Shown: positions 55,525 to 64,000, counted from the first letter of the stretch. The stretch: DNA of 64,000 nucleotides from Aquimarina algiphila (GCF_007489275.1 NZ_VLNR01000004.1:62001-126000); one strand, 5' to 3'. Translations and numbers: made by a program. Notes: generated by a model from the sequence alone, not told the origin.

Positions 55525-56367
55525 ATGAATAAGCTACTCTTTATCACTCTAATTGTATTATTATCACAAGTTCTTCGGGCTCAGGATGTATCTCTATTAA
55601 CGTATAACATTAAATATGATAATCCAAAGGATAGTATAAATAATTGGGAAAACCGAAAAACCTTTTTGATATCACAACTTCGTTTCTATTCACCTGATAT
55701 CTTTGGCACACAAGAAGCTCTTTTTCATCAATTACAAGATATACAAATAGCACTAAAACAATATCAGTTTTTTGGTTTAGGAAGAAAGCATGGAGATGAA
55801 GAAGGTGAACATTGTGCCATTTTTTATAACAAAAACAAAGTACAACTCATATCTCAAAATACGTTTTGGCTTTCGCAAACTCCTAACCGACCTTCTAAAG
55901 GATGGGATGCAGCCCTAAACAGAATTTGTACTTATGGGGTTTTTCAGAAAAAAAATTCTAATGACAGATTTATCGTTTTCAATACACATTTTGATCATGT
56001 TGGTAAAAAAGCCCGAATAGAAAGTTCTAAGTTAATTCTTAAAAAGATTCAAAAAATTAACACTCAAAAATTACCCATTATTTTAATGGGAGATTTTAAT
56101 TTGGAAATGAATACCGAAGGTATTCGAATAATTCTAAAAGAATTACAAGACACAAATCTGGCAGCAGGTAAGAATGCTTTTGGTCCTGTCGGGACATTTA
56201 ATGGTTTCCATTTTCACAAACCAGTAACACGAAGAATTGATTATATTTTTTCTGGTAAAGATGATTTTACAATACTAAAGAGTGGAATCTTATCTGATTC
56301 TAAAGATTGTCATTATCCTTCAGATCATTTTCCAGTATACACAGAACTACTTTTTAAAAATAACTAA
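55525..56367 (+). CDS. Endonuclease/exonuclease/phosphatase (EEP) family protein, secreted
   Basis: The 280-residue protein has a signal peptide (about 1-19, ending VLRAQ) and all EEP landmarks: LLTYNIKYDN, DIFGTQEALFHQL (metal Glu), FNTHFDHVG, ILMGDFNLEMNT, RRIDYIFSG and the terminal YPSDHFPVY. The family cleaves phosphoester bonds in nucleic acids, inositol phosphates and lipids. It is the last gene of the susCD operon (2 bp after the sulfatase). In a glycan locus a role in removing phosphodiester-linked substituents is possible; this is inference. Confidence 0.9.
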   Translation: MNKLLFITLIVLLSQVLRAQDVSLLTYNIKYDNPKDSINNWENRKTFLISQLRFYSPDIFGTQEALFHQLQDIQIALKQYQFFGLGRKHGDEEGEHCAIFYNKNKVQLISQNTFWLSQTPNRPSKGWDAALNRICTYGVFQKKNSNDRFIVFNTHFDHVGKKARIESSKLILKKIQKINTQKLPIILMGDFNLEMNTEGIRIILKELQDTNLAAGKNAFGPVGTFNGFHFHKPVTRRIDYIFSGKDDFTILKSGILSDSKDCHYPSDHFPVYTELLFKNN

Positions 56368-56391
56368 AAGTAGACGAATATTCTTACAGCT

Positions 56392-56434
56392 TTTAAAAAC
56401 TAGTATTCTATTATCTATTCATCTAGTTTTTAAA
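56392..56434 (+). terminator. Putative terminator of the susCD locus
   Basis: TTTAAAAACTAG (56392-56403) and CTAGTTTTTAAA (56423-56434) form a perfect 12-bp AT-rich stem with a 19-nt loop, 25 bp after the EEP stop. The following ATCTTGC gives only a short U-rich tail, so strength is uncertain. It closes the locus that begins at susC. Confidence 0.5.
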
Positions 56435-56588
56435 TCTTGCAACCAAATAGATTTAGGTTAAAAGTATACATAAAATAATTGAAGACTAAAAGATTACCCA
56501 ATATTTGCTAAAATTCAAATTTAGAAACAAGGTCTGGCAAAGAATTACAAATCATTTTGTAACTTTAAAATGGAATTAACCAACATTT

Positions 56589-58793
56589 ATGCCTTTTACT
56601 CTAGAACAATTTGAAATTTTATCGGAAAAAACATTACTTTTTCTTTTTATTTTAAAGAAAGATGGAAAGATAGTCGCATTCAATAATAGATGCGAAGTAT
56701 TATTTCCAATGGATAAAAGTGAAATTAAAGGAAAGTACATTACCGACTATATTATCGATGAAGATGTTCCAATATTCAAAGATTCAGTTTGTTGTCTTTC
56801 TGACAAAAATCGAATGATTAATGAATCTTTTAGTTTTCCCTCTGGAAAAGATGGTGTTTTATCTTTAAAATTTGATTTTACTCTACACAACAATCTGATA
56901 TATGCTGCAGGAATTGATACCACAAAGGAATATAAAGAACATCGAGCTTTATTAACCATTTCTAAACTTACTAAAACTGGTGCATGGTATTTTAATCCAA
57001 AAAATAATGAAATGTATTGGTCAAAAGGATGTTACCTTATTAAGGAAGCAGACCCGAATATTTCCATGACCAGAGAAAAAGGAGCTAGTTTTTATCCAAA
57101 AGATTCTAGAGCCAGAGTCGAAAATTATCTTGATACACTTATTAAAGAAAAGAGACCTTACGAGTATACCGAAAAAATTATTACTGAAAAAGGAAATGAA
57201 AAATGGGTAAAAGTAGTTGGTCAACCTGTTATCTATAAAAATGAAGTAATTTTTGTAAACGGTACCATTGCAGATGTCACAGATAGACATAATTATATTG
57301 AACGATTAAAATATAGTGAAGAGACCAAACATTTAGCTTTAAAAGGAATACAATCTGGATTATTCGATCATCATATTGCAAAAAATGAAGTTTTTTACAG
57401 TATTGATTTCAAAAAAATGCTGGGGTTACCACTGGATCAGGACTTTGTTGCCGAAAAAGAATTTACCAAAATGATACATCCTGATGATTTGAAAGATGCT
57501 AATCAAAGACATATCAAAAATCTTAATCAGGAAGGTAATCATTACTATAATCATTACCGTTTAAAACATCTTCAGGGGGGATTTCGACATTACGAAGTTT
57601 ATGGTTTCCGTAGAAAAAATAAAAAAGGGGAGACTACAAGAATGATTGGTAATTTGATCGATGTGCATCAAAAAAAAATTAATGAACGTACTATTGTAGA
57701 AAGTAAAAACAGATTACAGGCAATGGTAAATAATGGATTTGCATATACTGTTTTGCTTAATACCAAAGGTGAGATTTTAATGACAGATGATAAGTCTGTA
57801 AAGATTATAGAGAGAGATTTTAAGGTAAATCCTAATAAAGTACAGTCTAGGTTTATTGATGTTATGCCTCTCAATTTTAAAAATTCCTTTGCTCACGAAT
57901 TTAATGAAGCACTAAAAGGAAATATTGTAAAAAAAGAAATTGAGCGTATTACACACAATGGCAATACGCAATGGTTAGAATCAAAATACACCCCTATTTT
58001 GGATCAGGAAAAAACGGTAAATTCTGTTCTCGTTAGTTTTCATGATATTACTGAGCAAAAGCTTGCAGAAATAGCTATTAAAGAATCTCATATAAAAGAA
58101 CAAGAACTCAATAGCTTGAAATCAAACATATTATCTAATTTTAGTCATGAAATCAGAACGCCTTTAAATGGTATCATGACCGTAAGCAGACTTTTACTTG
58201 ATGAAGATAAAGCTGAAGAAAGAGAAAAATTATTAGAATACCTGGAAGAAAGTAAAAACAGGCTTCTAAATACCATAAACAACTTATCAAATTTTAGTGA
58301 GATTGAAGCTATCAGAAATAATCTCAATCTTCAAGAAATAGACACCAACTACACCGTAGAAACCTCATTTAGAGAGTATAAACATATGGCAGAAGCAAAA
58401 AGACTACTATATCAATTAGAATTAGATCAAGCTTGCCCTCAAATAAATGTTGATGAAGATCTCTTTAGAACTGCCTTAAATAATATCATCCATAATGCAA
58501 TAAAATACACCAATACTGGAAGTATAATTATAAAGATCAAATCAGAAAAATCAAAAAATAATGTTTATATTTCGATAACTGATACTGGTATTGGAATAGA
58601 TAAAGAGAATCTAAAAAAGATTTTTGACCCTTTTATGCAAGAAAGTATTGGTCTAAGTCGAAAATATGAAGGGACTGGTATGGGATTAAGTTTGTCAAAA
58701 CGATATATTGAAATACTGGACGGAAAAATTAAAGTCAAAAGTAAAATAGGTAAGGGTACCGAGTTTAAAATTATAATTCCAAAATGCCTATGA
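56589..58793 (+). CDS. Soluble PAS-domain sensor histidine kinase
   Basis: The 734-residue protein lacks signal and membrane segments. It has an N-terminal PAS (about 5-105), further PAS/PAC units (about 120-235, e.g. EKWVKVVGQPVIYKNEVIFV; about 250-360; about 375-490 with TQWLESKYTPILDQEKTVNS), then HisKA with H520 in NILSNFSHEIRTPLNG and HATPase (about 610-732; ALNNIIHNAIKYTNTG, DTGIGIDKENLKKIFDPF, GTGMGLSLSKRYIEI). It senses a cytoplasmic signal through PAS domains. Its last 10 bases overlap a receiver gene, which suggests a split hybrid kinase. Confidence 0.92.
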   Translation: MPFTLEQFEILSEKTLLFLFILKKDGKIVAFNNRCEVLFPMDKSEIKGKYITDYIIDEDVPIFKDSVCCLSDKNRMINESFSFPSGKDGVLSLKFDFTLHNNLIYAAGIDTTKEYKEHRALLTISKLTKTGAWYFNPKNNEMYWSKGCYLIKEADPNISMTREKGASFYPKDSRARVENYLDTLIKEKRPYEYTEKIITEKGNEKWVKVVGQPVIYKNEVIFVNGTIADVTDRHNYIERLKYSEETKHLALKGIQSGLFDHHIAKNEVFYSIDFKKMLGLPLDQDFVAEKEFTKMIHPDDLKDANQRHIKNLNQEGNHYYNHYRLKHLQGGFRHYEVYGFRRKNKKGETTRMIGNLIDVHQKKINERTIVESKNRLQAMVNNGFAYTVLLNTKGEILMTDDKSVKIIERDFKVNPNKVQSRFIDVMPLNFKNSFAHEFNEALKGNIVKKEIERITHNGNTQWLESKYTPILDQEKTVNSVLVSFHDITEQKLAEIAIKESHIKEQELNSLKSNILSNFSHEIRTPLNGIMTVSRLLLDEDKAEEREKLLEYLEESKNRLLNTINNLSNFSEIEAIRNNLNLQEIDTNYTVETSFREYKHMAEAKRLLYQLELDQACPQINVDEDLFRTALNNIIHNAIKYTNTGSIIIKIKSEKSKNNVYISITDTGIGIDKENLKKIFDPFMQESIGLSRKYEGTGMGLSLSKRYIEILDGKIKVKSKIGKGTEFKIIIPKCL

Positions 58794-59182
58794 ATGTTCT
58801 TTACGTAGAAGATAATAAAATAAATGCAATGGTAATGGATAAGATGTTATCCAAAAATGACTCTAATGTTATCATTGCAGAAAATGGTTCGCAAGCACTA
58901 AAAGTAGTAAAAGAAGAAAATCTGGATCTTATCTTAGTTGATATTAATCTGGGACTTAATCAAATGGATGGTTGCGAATTATTACAAAGGTTTCGCAAAT
59001 TGGAAATCCTTAAAAACATACCCGTATTTGCTGTAACCGCTTATGCTATGCCAGGAGATGAGCAACGTTTTATAAATATCGGTTTTGATAATTACTTTTC
59101 TAAACCTGTAAATTTTGATAAACTTATATCTGTAATATCAAATATAACCTCTTCCTCATTTGATAAAAGACAGACTTCTTAA
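58784..59182 (+). CDS. Stand-alone CheY-like response regulator
   Basis: The 132-residue protein is one receiver domain: NVLYVEDNKINAMVMDKML (acidic pair), phospho-acceptor D53 in LDLILVDINLGLNQMDGCEL, FAVTAYAMPGDEQRF (Thr/Ala switch) and FSKPVNFDKLISVI (Lys). It has no output domain. The 10-bp overlap with the PAS kinase gene makes that kinase the natural partner. VEDNKINAMVMDKML resembles hybrid-kinase C-terminal receivers, consistent with a split fusion. Confidence 0.93.
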   Translation: MPMNVLYVEDNKINAMVMDKMLSKNDSNVIIAENGSQALKVVKEENLDLILVDINLGLNQMDGCELLQRFRKLEILKNIPVFAVTAYAMPGDEQRFINIGFDNYFSKPVNFDKLISVISNITSSSFDKRQTS

Positions 59183-59204
59183 TTTACAACAAAGATTTTT
59201 TTAA

Positions 59205-60314
59205 TTATCGAATCTGGCTAAAACGTATTCCTAATTGTTTTTCTAATTCTCGAATAGTCTGCACTTCTGATTTGGTCACTAATGCTAAAGAAATTCCAGT
59301 TTTTCCTGCTCGTGCAGTTCTCCCGCTTCTATGTGTATAATACTCTGTTTGATCTGGTAATTGATAATGAAGTACAAAAGATAAATTTGCAACATCTATT
59401 CCTCTTGCAGCAACATCTGTCGACACCAACAACTGTAATGTTTTCTTTCTAAAAGCTCTCATCACTTTATCCCTATCTTTCTGGGTCATTTCTCCCTCAA
59501 GCAAGCCAACTTCATAATTCTTAGCTTTTAATTGTTTGTGAAGCGTTCTTGCAGCAACCTTTGTTCTTGTGAAAATAATACCTCTCCCCTCTTTTTCTGT
59601 TTTTAAGAAATAAGTAAGCGTGTCTAACTTATTAATCTCATCTCCTACTACAAATTGATGATGTATACCTTTATTGACTGCATCTTCTTTATCTATGCTG
59701 ACTCTAATAGCGTTTTTATTCACATAAGAATCAATAATTTCATTTAAAGAAGAAGGTATTGTCGCCGAAAAAAGCCAAACGTTCCTATAACCTTTAGTTT
59801 GACTTAGAATTGTAGTCAACTCCTTTTTAAACCCCATACTTAACATCTCATCTGCTTCATCCATAACCAGAGTATCTATTTTAGAAATATCTACCGCCTT
59901 CCTCTTTATAAGATCGATAAGTCGTCCTGGAGTTGCCACAACAATATGCGTCGGTCTGGTAAGTCTGGATATTTGTCGTTCGATTTTCTCACCACCATAA
60001 ACAGATTCTGTAAAAATCTTATCTGTATACTTGGTAAACTTAAAAAGTTGTTTTGCTATTTGCTGTCCTAGTTCACGTGTCGGTGCCAGAATTAAAGCCT
60101 GGACATGTTTTTTTGAAGGATCTATTTGTGATAATAACGGAATTCCGAAGGCCGCTGTTTTTCCTGTTCCGGTTTGAGCTTTTCCAATAAAATCAGTCTG
60201 ACGATTCATCAGAACCGGAATTGCTTGTTCTTGAATCTTTGTAGGAATACTAATCCCCATTTCCTTAAGACCTTTGTTAAGGTCTTTGGAGACCCCTAAC
60301 TCTAAAAATGTCAT
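59205..60314 (-). CDS. DEAD-box ATP-dependent RNA helicase
   Basis: ATG 60314 (MTFLELGVSKDLNKGLKEMG) is the family-like start; the upstream ATG at 60374 adds an unlikely leader. The 369-residue protein has Q-motif PTKIQEQAIPVL, Walker A AQTGTGKTAAFG, PTRELGQQ, TPGRLIDL, DEADEML (motif II), FSATIP (III), RGIIFTRTK, STDVAARGID and HRSGRTARAGKTG (VI). There is no C-terminal RNA-binding extension, so it is close to the minimal RhlE-like core. It acts on RNA structure in the cytoplasm. Confidence 0.95.
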   Translation of the reverse strand: MTFLELGVSKDLNKGLKEMGISIPTKIQEQAIPVLMNRQTDFIGKAQTGTGKTAAFGIPLLSQIDPSKKHVQALILAPTRELGQQIAKQLFKFTKYTDKIFTESVYGGEKIERQISRLTRPTHIVVATPGRLIDLIKRKAVDISKIDTLVMDEADEMLSMGFKKELTTILSQTKGYRNVWLFSATIPSSLNEIIDSYVNKNAIRVSIDKEDAVNKGIHHQFVVGDEINKLDTLTYFLKTEKEGRGIIFTRTKVAARTLHKQLKAKNYEVGLLEGEMTQKDRDKVMRAFRKKTLQLLVSTDVAARGIDVANLSFVLHYQLPDQTEYYTHRSGRTARAGKTGISLALVTKSEVQTIRELEKQLGIRFSQIR

Positions 60315-60400
60315 ACATATCTGATTTAAGCTGCAAAAGTAATTTAATATCTTTTCATAATTCAACTTAATCAAAAAATAACGTATTTAAGTCATCTAAA

Positions 60401-60790
60401 CTAACAAGAAATACTCATGAAGTATTCAAAAAATTGTCTTTTTAAAGTCAAACCTTTTTTATGAAAATGAGATCTATTCATACAAAAACCTCCAGAGCAA
60501 TTAAAATCTGAGTTCTCTTCAGAAGAAATGATATCTAATAATACCACTTTATGATCATGCACATGAAATTCGTCTTCATGATCATGACTGTGTTTTTGAG
60601 AATCAATATTGTCAGAAAAAACTTTCTTTTGAAGTTTCGCCGAGTTCAAAACATTTTTTGTTTTTGAAGATAACACCAAATAGTCTGTAGAATGTTCTGC
60701 TAATTGCTGACTTTGTGCAGTCATAGCAAAGAAACTAAATAAAACAAAAAATAAAGATATAGTACGTAGTTGTTTAGTCATATGGGGCAT
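60401..60790 (-). CDS. Small His-rich secreted protein, unknown function
   Basis: The 129-residue product (ATG at 60790 or, more likely, 60781: MTKQLRTISLFFVLFSFFAM) has a signal peptide ending near AQSQQ. The mature part is rich in His and acidic residues (KHSHDHEDEFHVHDHK), then NCSGGFCMNRSHFHKKG and a final Cys. No catalytic domain is recognised. The His/Asp cluster suggests metal (Zn, Cu, Ni) binding in the periplasm. It is a single gene between the helicase and the DUF72 gene. Confidence 0.7.
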   Translation of the reverse strand: MPHMTKQLRTISLFFVLFSFFAMTAQSQQLAEHSTDYLVLSSKTKNVLNSAKLQKKVFSDNIDSQKHSHDHEDEFHVHDHKVVLLDIISSEENSDFNCSGGFCMNRSHFHKKGLTLKRQFFEYFMSISC

Positions 60791-61001
60791 GATTTTATAA
60801 TTATTCGCTATTAACTTTCATTTCAAAGTAAATCTATTTCTTAAATAAAAACGGATTTAAACTTTATTTCTCTTTTAATAACATCGGCAAAGTACAAATA
60901 AAATCGATGAAATACAAGACATCTTGTTTTTTTAACAATCTGATATGCAAAAACTGTACGCTATATCATCTAGATTCAAAATTAGGTATCCTTTTTTACT
61001 C

Positions 61002-61892
61002 CTAAAAAAGAGATAAATCATCAGATAGATGACTTGGTAAACTTAAATCTACATTCAAATGTTCATTTAATTTAGAAATAAAATACTTCGACAATAATGG
61101 AGACTCTTTTTCAATATTCTGATGTACAAAAAAATGTATATTAGAAATTCCTTGCTCTTTCCACTCACCAAGTCTTTTAATCCAATCATCAAGTCTTGTA
61201 TAATCAGTTTCATGGTTTGCTCCTACATATCGTATAAATGCTTCATTATTGGTTAAGCGCATGTGTAACAAATCTCTTCTTCCAGCGGTATCAGTAATAA
61301 TATTAGCAACGTTATTATTTTCCAGAAGGGTATATAAATCATTTGCTACTACAGTATCATTAAACCAGTCGGTATGCCTAAACTCTACTGCAAGTCGTAT
61401 TTCTTTAGGCCATTGTTCTATAAACCGAATAACTCTATCAAAATTCTTGGGACCAAAATTACCGTGTAACTGTAAAAATATAGTTCCTAATTTTTCTTTT
61501 AAATGAATCACATTAGACAAGTATTGATCTACATAAGGTTGTACATCTTCGTTTAATCTTTTCAAATGTGATATGTTTTGTACAAGTTTGGGGAAAAATT
61601 TAAATCCCGCAGGCGTTTTATCGTACCATTTTTTAAATTGTTCTTCAGGAAATATCCTATAAAAAGTAGCATTTAGTTCTATACAATTAAATTGTCTAGA
61701 ATAATATTCTAACTCATCTTTTGTTCCTCTGGGATAAAAACCTTTCAAATCTTGTCTGTTCCATTTTGCGCAACCAACATGTATAGATAGGTTTCCTGAA
61801 GCGGTTTCTTTTAAAATTCTTCCAGTATTCTCATCATCCTCTGGTAAGGTGAAATCAATTGTTTCTGGATATTCTACTTTGCCAAACTGCAT
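61002..61892 (-). CDS. DUF72 (YecE-like) family protein
   Basis: The 296-residue protein matches DUF72: LSIHVGCAKWNRQDLKGFYP, DELEYYSRQFNCIELNATFY, KWYDKTPAGFKFFPKLVQNI, LGTIFLQLHGNFGPKNFDRV, RLAVEFRHTDWFND and the ISNIHFFVHQN strand. The fold is a TIM barrel with unknown biochemical function and is widely conserved in bacteria. It is cytoplasmic. A full TAnnTTTG box lies upstream (complement of 61928-61935). Confidence 0.93.
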   Translation of the reverse strand: MQFGKVEYPETIDFTLPEDDENTGRILKETASGNLSIHVGCAKWNRQDLKGFYPRGTKDELEYYSRQFNCIELNATFYRIFPEEQFKKWYDKTPAGFKFFPKLVQNISHLKRLNEDVQPYVDQYLSNVIHLKEKLGTIFLQLHGNFGPKNFDRVIRFIEQWPKEIRLAVEFRHTDWFNDTVVANDLYTLLENNNVANIITDTAGRRDLLHMRLTNNEAFIRYVGANHETDYTRLDDWIKRLGEWKEQGISNIHFFVHQNIEKESPLLSKYFISKLNEHLNVDLSLPSHLSDDLSLF

Positions 61893-61927
61893 ATCAATTA
61901 TTAAAAAAAGATTAATATAAAGTGTAA

Positions 61928-61935
61928 CAAAAATA
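61928..61935 (-). promoter_or_regulatory. Candidate -7 box for the DUF72 gene
   Basis: The minus strand reads TATTTTTG, a full TAnnTTTG match, 35 bp before the DUF72 ATG (61892). The -33 element is not clear, so this is a single-element call. Confidence 0.35.
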
Positions 61936-61982
61936 TGATTTGGTTAACTAACTTTATAACAACATCATAAAAACTTACAACA

Positions 61983-62720
61983 ATGAATGCTTTAAAATCA
62001 ATTTTGGTAGCTTTTGTTTTAGCTATATCATCTTCTTTTTACGCTCAGACAGCTGACGAAATCATAAACAATTATTTTGAAAATACCGGTGGAAAAGAAA
62101 ACTGGGAAAAGTTAGAAGGTATTGAAATGGTTGGAGTCATGAAAATGCAAAATATGGAAATTCCATTTGAACAAGTAGCAACAAAAAATGGTAAACAAGT
62201 AGTTACAATCGAACTTCAAGGTAATAGAATGGTATGGTCTGCTTTTGATGGAGAAACATCATGGGAAAGAAATCAACAAACTATGGAGGCAGAAAAAAGG
62301 GATAATGAAGCAACCGAAAATATTAAAAAACAAGTCAAAGATTTCCCAGACCCATTATTAAACTATAAAGAAAAAGGATATACCGTAGAGTTAATTGGCA
62401 AAGAAACTATAGATGGTACAGAAACATTTAAAATAAAACTTACTAAAGATCCAATTCTTATCAACGGAGAATCAAAACCTAATATTTCTCATTACTATTT
62501 TGACACAGAAAACTTTGTTCCTATAATAATAGAGTCAGAGATCAATGAAGGTCCAATGAAAGGTCAAACTGTAAAGTCTTCTGTTAGTGACTACCAGGAA
62601 GTAAACGGAGTATATTTTCCATTTACTATAAGTAATCAATTTCAAACTCTGGGCTTTAAAGAAATTAAGTTAAATCCTGAAGTTGATGCTGCAGTTTTTG
62701 CTTTTCCAGAAAAAAAATAA
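61983..62720 (+). CDS. LolA-like outer-membrane lipoprotein-sorting family protein
   Basis: The 245-residue protein has a signal peptide (about 1-21, ending SSFYAQ) and a beta-rich half-barrel pattern of LolA/LolB-like proteins in Bacteroidetes: ADEIINNYFENTGGKENWEK at the start, ENFVPIIIESEINEGPMKGQ and YQEVNGVYFPFTISNQFQ. It may bind lipid or lipoprotein in the periplasm. It is one gene ended by a strong terminator and just before the BNR-repeat gene. Confidence 0.85.
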   Translation: MNALKSILVAFVLAISSSFYAQTADEIINNYFENTGGKENWEKLEGIEMVGVMKMQNMEIPFEQVATKNGKQVVTIELQGNRMVWSAFDGETSWERNQQTMEAEKRDNEATENIKKQVKDFPDPLLNYKEKGYTVELIGKETIDGTETFKIKLTKDPILINGESKPNISHYYFDTENFVPIIIESEINEGPMKGQTVKSSVSDYQEVNGVYFPFTISNQFQTLGFKEIKLNPEVDAAVFAFPEKK

Positions 62721-62734
62721 TCTACATCTATTAT

Positions 62735-62768
62735 AATCCCCAAAAAATTATTTTTTTGGGGATTTTTT
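62735..62768 (+). terminator. Intrinsic terminator
   Basis: AATCCCCAAAAAA and TTTTTTTGGGGATT form a stem of about 13 bp with a GGGG/CCCC core and a 4- to 6-nt loop, followed directly by TTTT. It begins 14 bp after the LolA-like stop and is the clearest Rho-independent terminator in the window. Confidence 0.85.
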
Positions 62769-62795
62769 ATTCACACTAAACCAATCAAAACAATT

Positions 62796-64000
62796 ATGTA
62801 TAAAAAAACAATTGTTGCGGCTATTTGTATTCTATATTCAATAAGTATACAATCTCAGGATATTGTCTTAAAAGGAAAAGAGCTTTTTGGCAATTTAGAG
62901 GCACGACAAATCGGTCCTGCTCTTATGAGCGGTAGAATAATTGATCTAGAAAATCACCCTACAAATTCTAAAGTACTTTATGCAGGAACTGCAGGTGGTG
63001 GTGTTTGGAAATCTGAAAATGCAGGTGCTTCATTTACTTCAGTCTTTGATGACCATGCTCAATCTATTGGTGTGGTTGCCATTGATCCTAATGATCCCGA
63101 TAAAACTGTATGGGTAGGAACAGGTGAAATCTGGACAAGAAATAGTGTTTCTATCGGTGACGGTTTATATAAATCTTCAGATGGAGGCGCTAACTGGAAA
63201 AAGATGGGATTCGAAAATTCAGAACGAATTAGCAGCATCGAGATCAATCCAAAAAATTCGAACGAAGTATATGTTGGTGTCATGGGTGCTCTATGGGGTG
63301 ATAGCCCAGACAGAGGAGTATATAAGACTACAGACGGCGGAAAAACATGGAATAAAATATTGTATGTTAATGAAAAAACCGGAGTTAATGATCTTATCAT
63401 GGATCCTAATGATCCAAATACATTGTACGCAGCAATGTGGGAATTTAGGAGAACCGCATGGGGTTTTAATTCTGGAGGACCAGAGAGCGCATTATATAAA
63501 TCTACAGATGCAGGAAAAACATGGAACAAAATTCATAATGGCTTTCCCAAAGGTGACTTAGGGAGATTTGCGATTGCTATTGCTCCTTCTAACTCTAAAA
63601 TAGTATTTGCTGTTGTAGAAAGTAAAGAAAATAAAGGATTATATAGATCTGATGATGCTGGTGCAAACTGGAAACTACTCAATGGAGATTTTGGACTTGT
63701 AGTAAGGCCATTCTATTTCTCAAGATTAGTGGTTCATCCAAAAAATCCAGATATTCTGGTAAAAGGAGGTTTGTTTGGATCCATATCCAGAGATGGAGGA
63801 AAGACTTTCAAAAATCTTGGGGATATGCATGCAGATATACACGATATTGTTTTTGATATTAATAATCCTGATGCTATGTATGTTGGAACCGATGGCGGTG
63901 TTTACAGAAGTTGGGATGGTGGTGCTACCTTGGATATGGTAGATAATCTGCCTGTATCCCAATTTTATCATATTAGTGTAGACAATGAAGAACCCTATAA
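62796..64000 (+). CDS. BNR/VPS10-like propeller protein, secreted (partial, 3' end beyond window)
   Basis: I translated this frame by hand from ATG 62796; it is open to the window end (401 residues visible). It has a signal peptide (MYKKTIVAAICILYSISIQS) and many BNR/Asp-box motifs (SxDxGxxW/F): SSDGGANW, TTDGGKTW, STDAGKTW, SDDAGANW and SRDGGKTF. These mark a multi-bladed propeller of the VPS10/sortilin or sialidase-like superfamily common in Flavobacteria, normally around 1000 residues. It is not necessarily a hydrolase; many homologues have unknown function. The start follows the terminator of the previous gene by 27 bp. Confidence 0.87.
   Translation, partial: MYKKTIVAAICILYSISIQSQDIVLKGKELFGNLEARQIGPALMSGRIIDLENHPTNSKVLYAGTAGGGVWKSENAGASFTSVFDDHAQSIGVVAIDPNDPDKTVWVGTGEIWTRNSVSIGDGLYKSSDGGANWKKMGFENSERISSIEINPKNSNEVYVGVMGALWGDSPDRGVYKTTDGGKTWNKILYVNEKTGVNDLIMDPNDPNTLYAAMWEFRRTAWGFNSGGPESALYKSTDAGKTWNKIHNGFPKGDLGRFAIAIAPSNSKIVFAVVESKENKGLYRSDDAGANWKLLNGDFGLVVRPFYFSRLVVHPKNPDILVKGGLFGSISRDGGKTFKNLGDMHADIHDIVFDINNPDAMYVGTDGGVYRSWDGGATLDMVDNLPVSQFYHISVDNEEPY

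Noticed and set aside
63059..63561. Overlapping frames on both strands inside the BNR gene
   Set aside because: They are shadows of the BNR-repeat frame from 62796, which has a signal peptide and regular Asp-box repeats.
1..64000. Mobile elements, tRNA, rRNA, CRISPR arrays
   Set aside because: I found no transposase, integrase, tRNA cloverleaf or regularly spaced direct repeats; a weak short RNA gene could still have been missed by eye.

Overview
The window is low-GC, gene-dense chromosomal DNA of a marine-type Bacteroidetes, most likely a Flavobacteriaceae member (an Aquimarina- or Zobellia-like genus is my guess, not proven). The reasons are a SusC/SusD pair, a hybrid two-component system with a propeller sensor, many short Bacteroidetes lipoprotein signals, TPR/HisKA_2 and LytTR signalling, and weak or absent Shine-Dalgarno sites with occasional TAnnTTTG promoter boxes. 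I see no tRNA, rRNA, CRISPR array, insertion sequence or prophage.

Layout. (1) 1-6601, minus strand: a 'planctomycete-type' operon read in the order DUF1549/DUF1553 c-type cytochrome lipoprotein, DUF1501 protein, Tat-exported NHL propeller, membrane DUF2231/cytochrome c protein (cut by the left edge). A divergent AraC regulator and a DUF1080 lipoprotein follow (6792-8623). (2) 8627-21447: a membrane-anchored winged-helix regulator diverges from a long plus-strand uronate operon: GH105, GH105-DUF2264 fusion, KduI, KduD, DUF4861, a TRAP transporter (P, Q, M) and an MFS permease. (3) 21689-26317: an aerolysin/ETX-MTX2-like pore-forming protein, an unassigned 194-residue protein, and a TPR histidine kinase with a LytTR response regulator. 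(4) 26339-37235, minus strand: two S1-type sulfatases, a 1415-residue hybrid two-component regulator, a ThuA-DUF1080 fusion and a DUF1080 paralogue. (5) 37645-41624: small unrelated genes (LytTR membrane regulator, VOC protein, a frameshifted CPBP protease, SRPBCC protein, HExxH lipoprotein). (6) 41861-56367: a polysaccharide utilisation locus with a propeller/LuxR-type regulator, SusC, SusD, a GH144/glucoamylase-like enzyme, an alpha/beta esterase, GH3, a sulfatase and an EEP-family phosphatase/nuclease. Gene content resembles beta-1,2-glucan loci. (7) 56589-64000: PAS histidine kinase plus stand-alone receiver, DEAD-box helicase, His-rich secreted protein, DUF72 protein, LolA-like protein, and the start of a BNR/VPS10-like propeller protein cut by the right edge.

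How they fit together. Regions 1, 2 and 4 look like parts of a system for sulfated, uronate-containing glycans. Lipoprotein sulfatases would remove sulfate and GH105 enzymes would cut unsaturated uronyl ends. TRAP/MFS would import the product, and KduI/KduD would carry it to 2-keto-3-deoxygluconate. Three DUF1080 proteins (a family tied to 3-keto-sugar glycoside cleavage) and the cytochrome-bearing DUF1549 operon suggest an oxidative branch. No polysaccharide lyase, KDG kinase or KDPG aldolase is recognisable here, so the pathway must be completed elsewhere, or by DUF2264/DUF4861 proteins of unknown activity. Region 6 is a separate, self-contained glucan locus with its own regulator.
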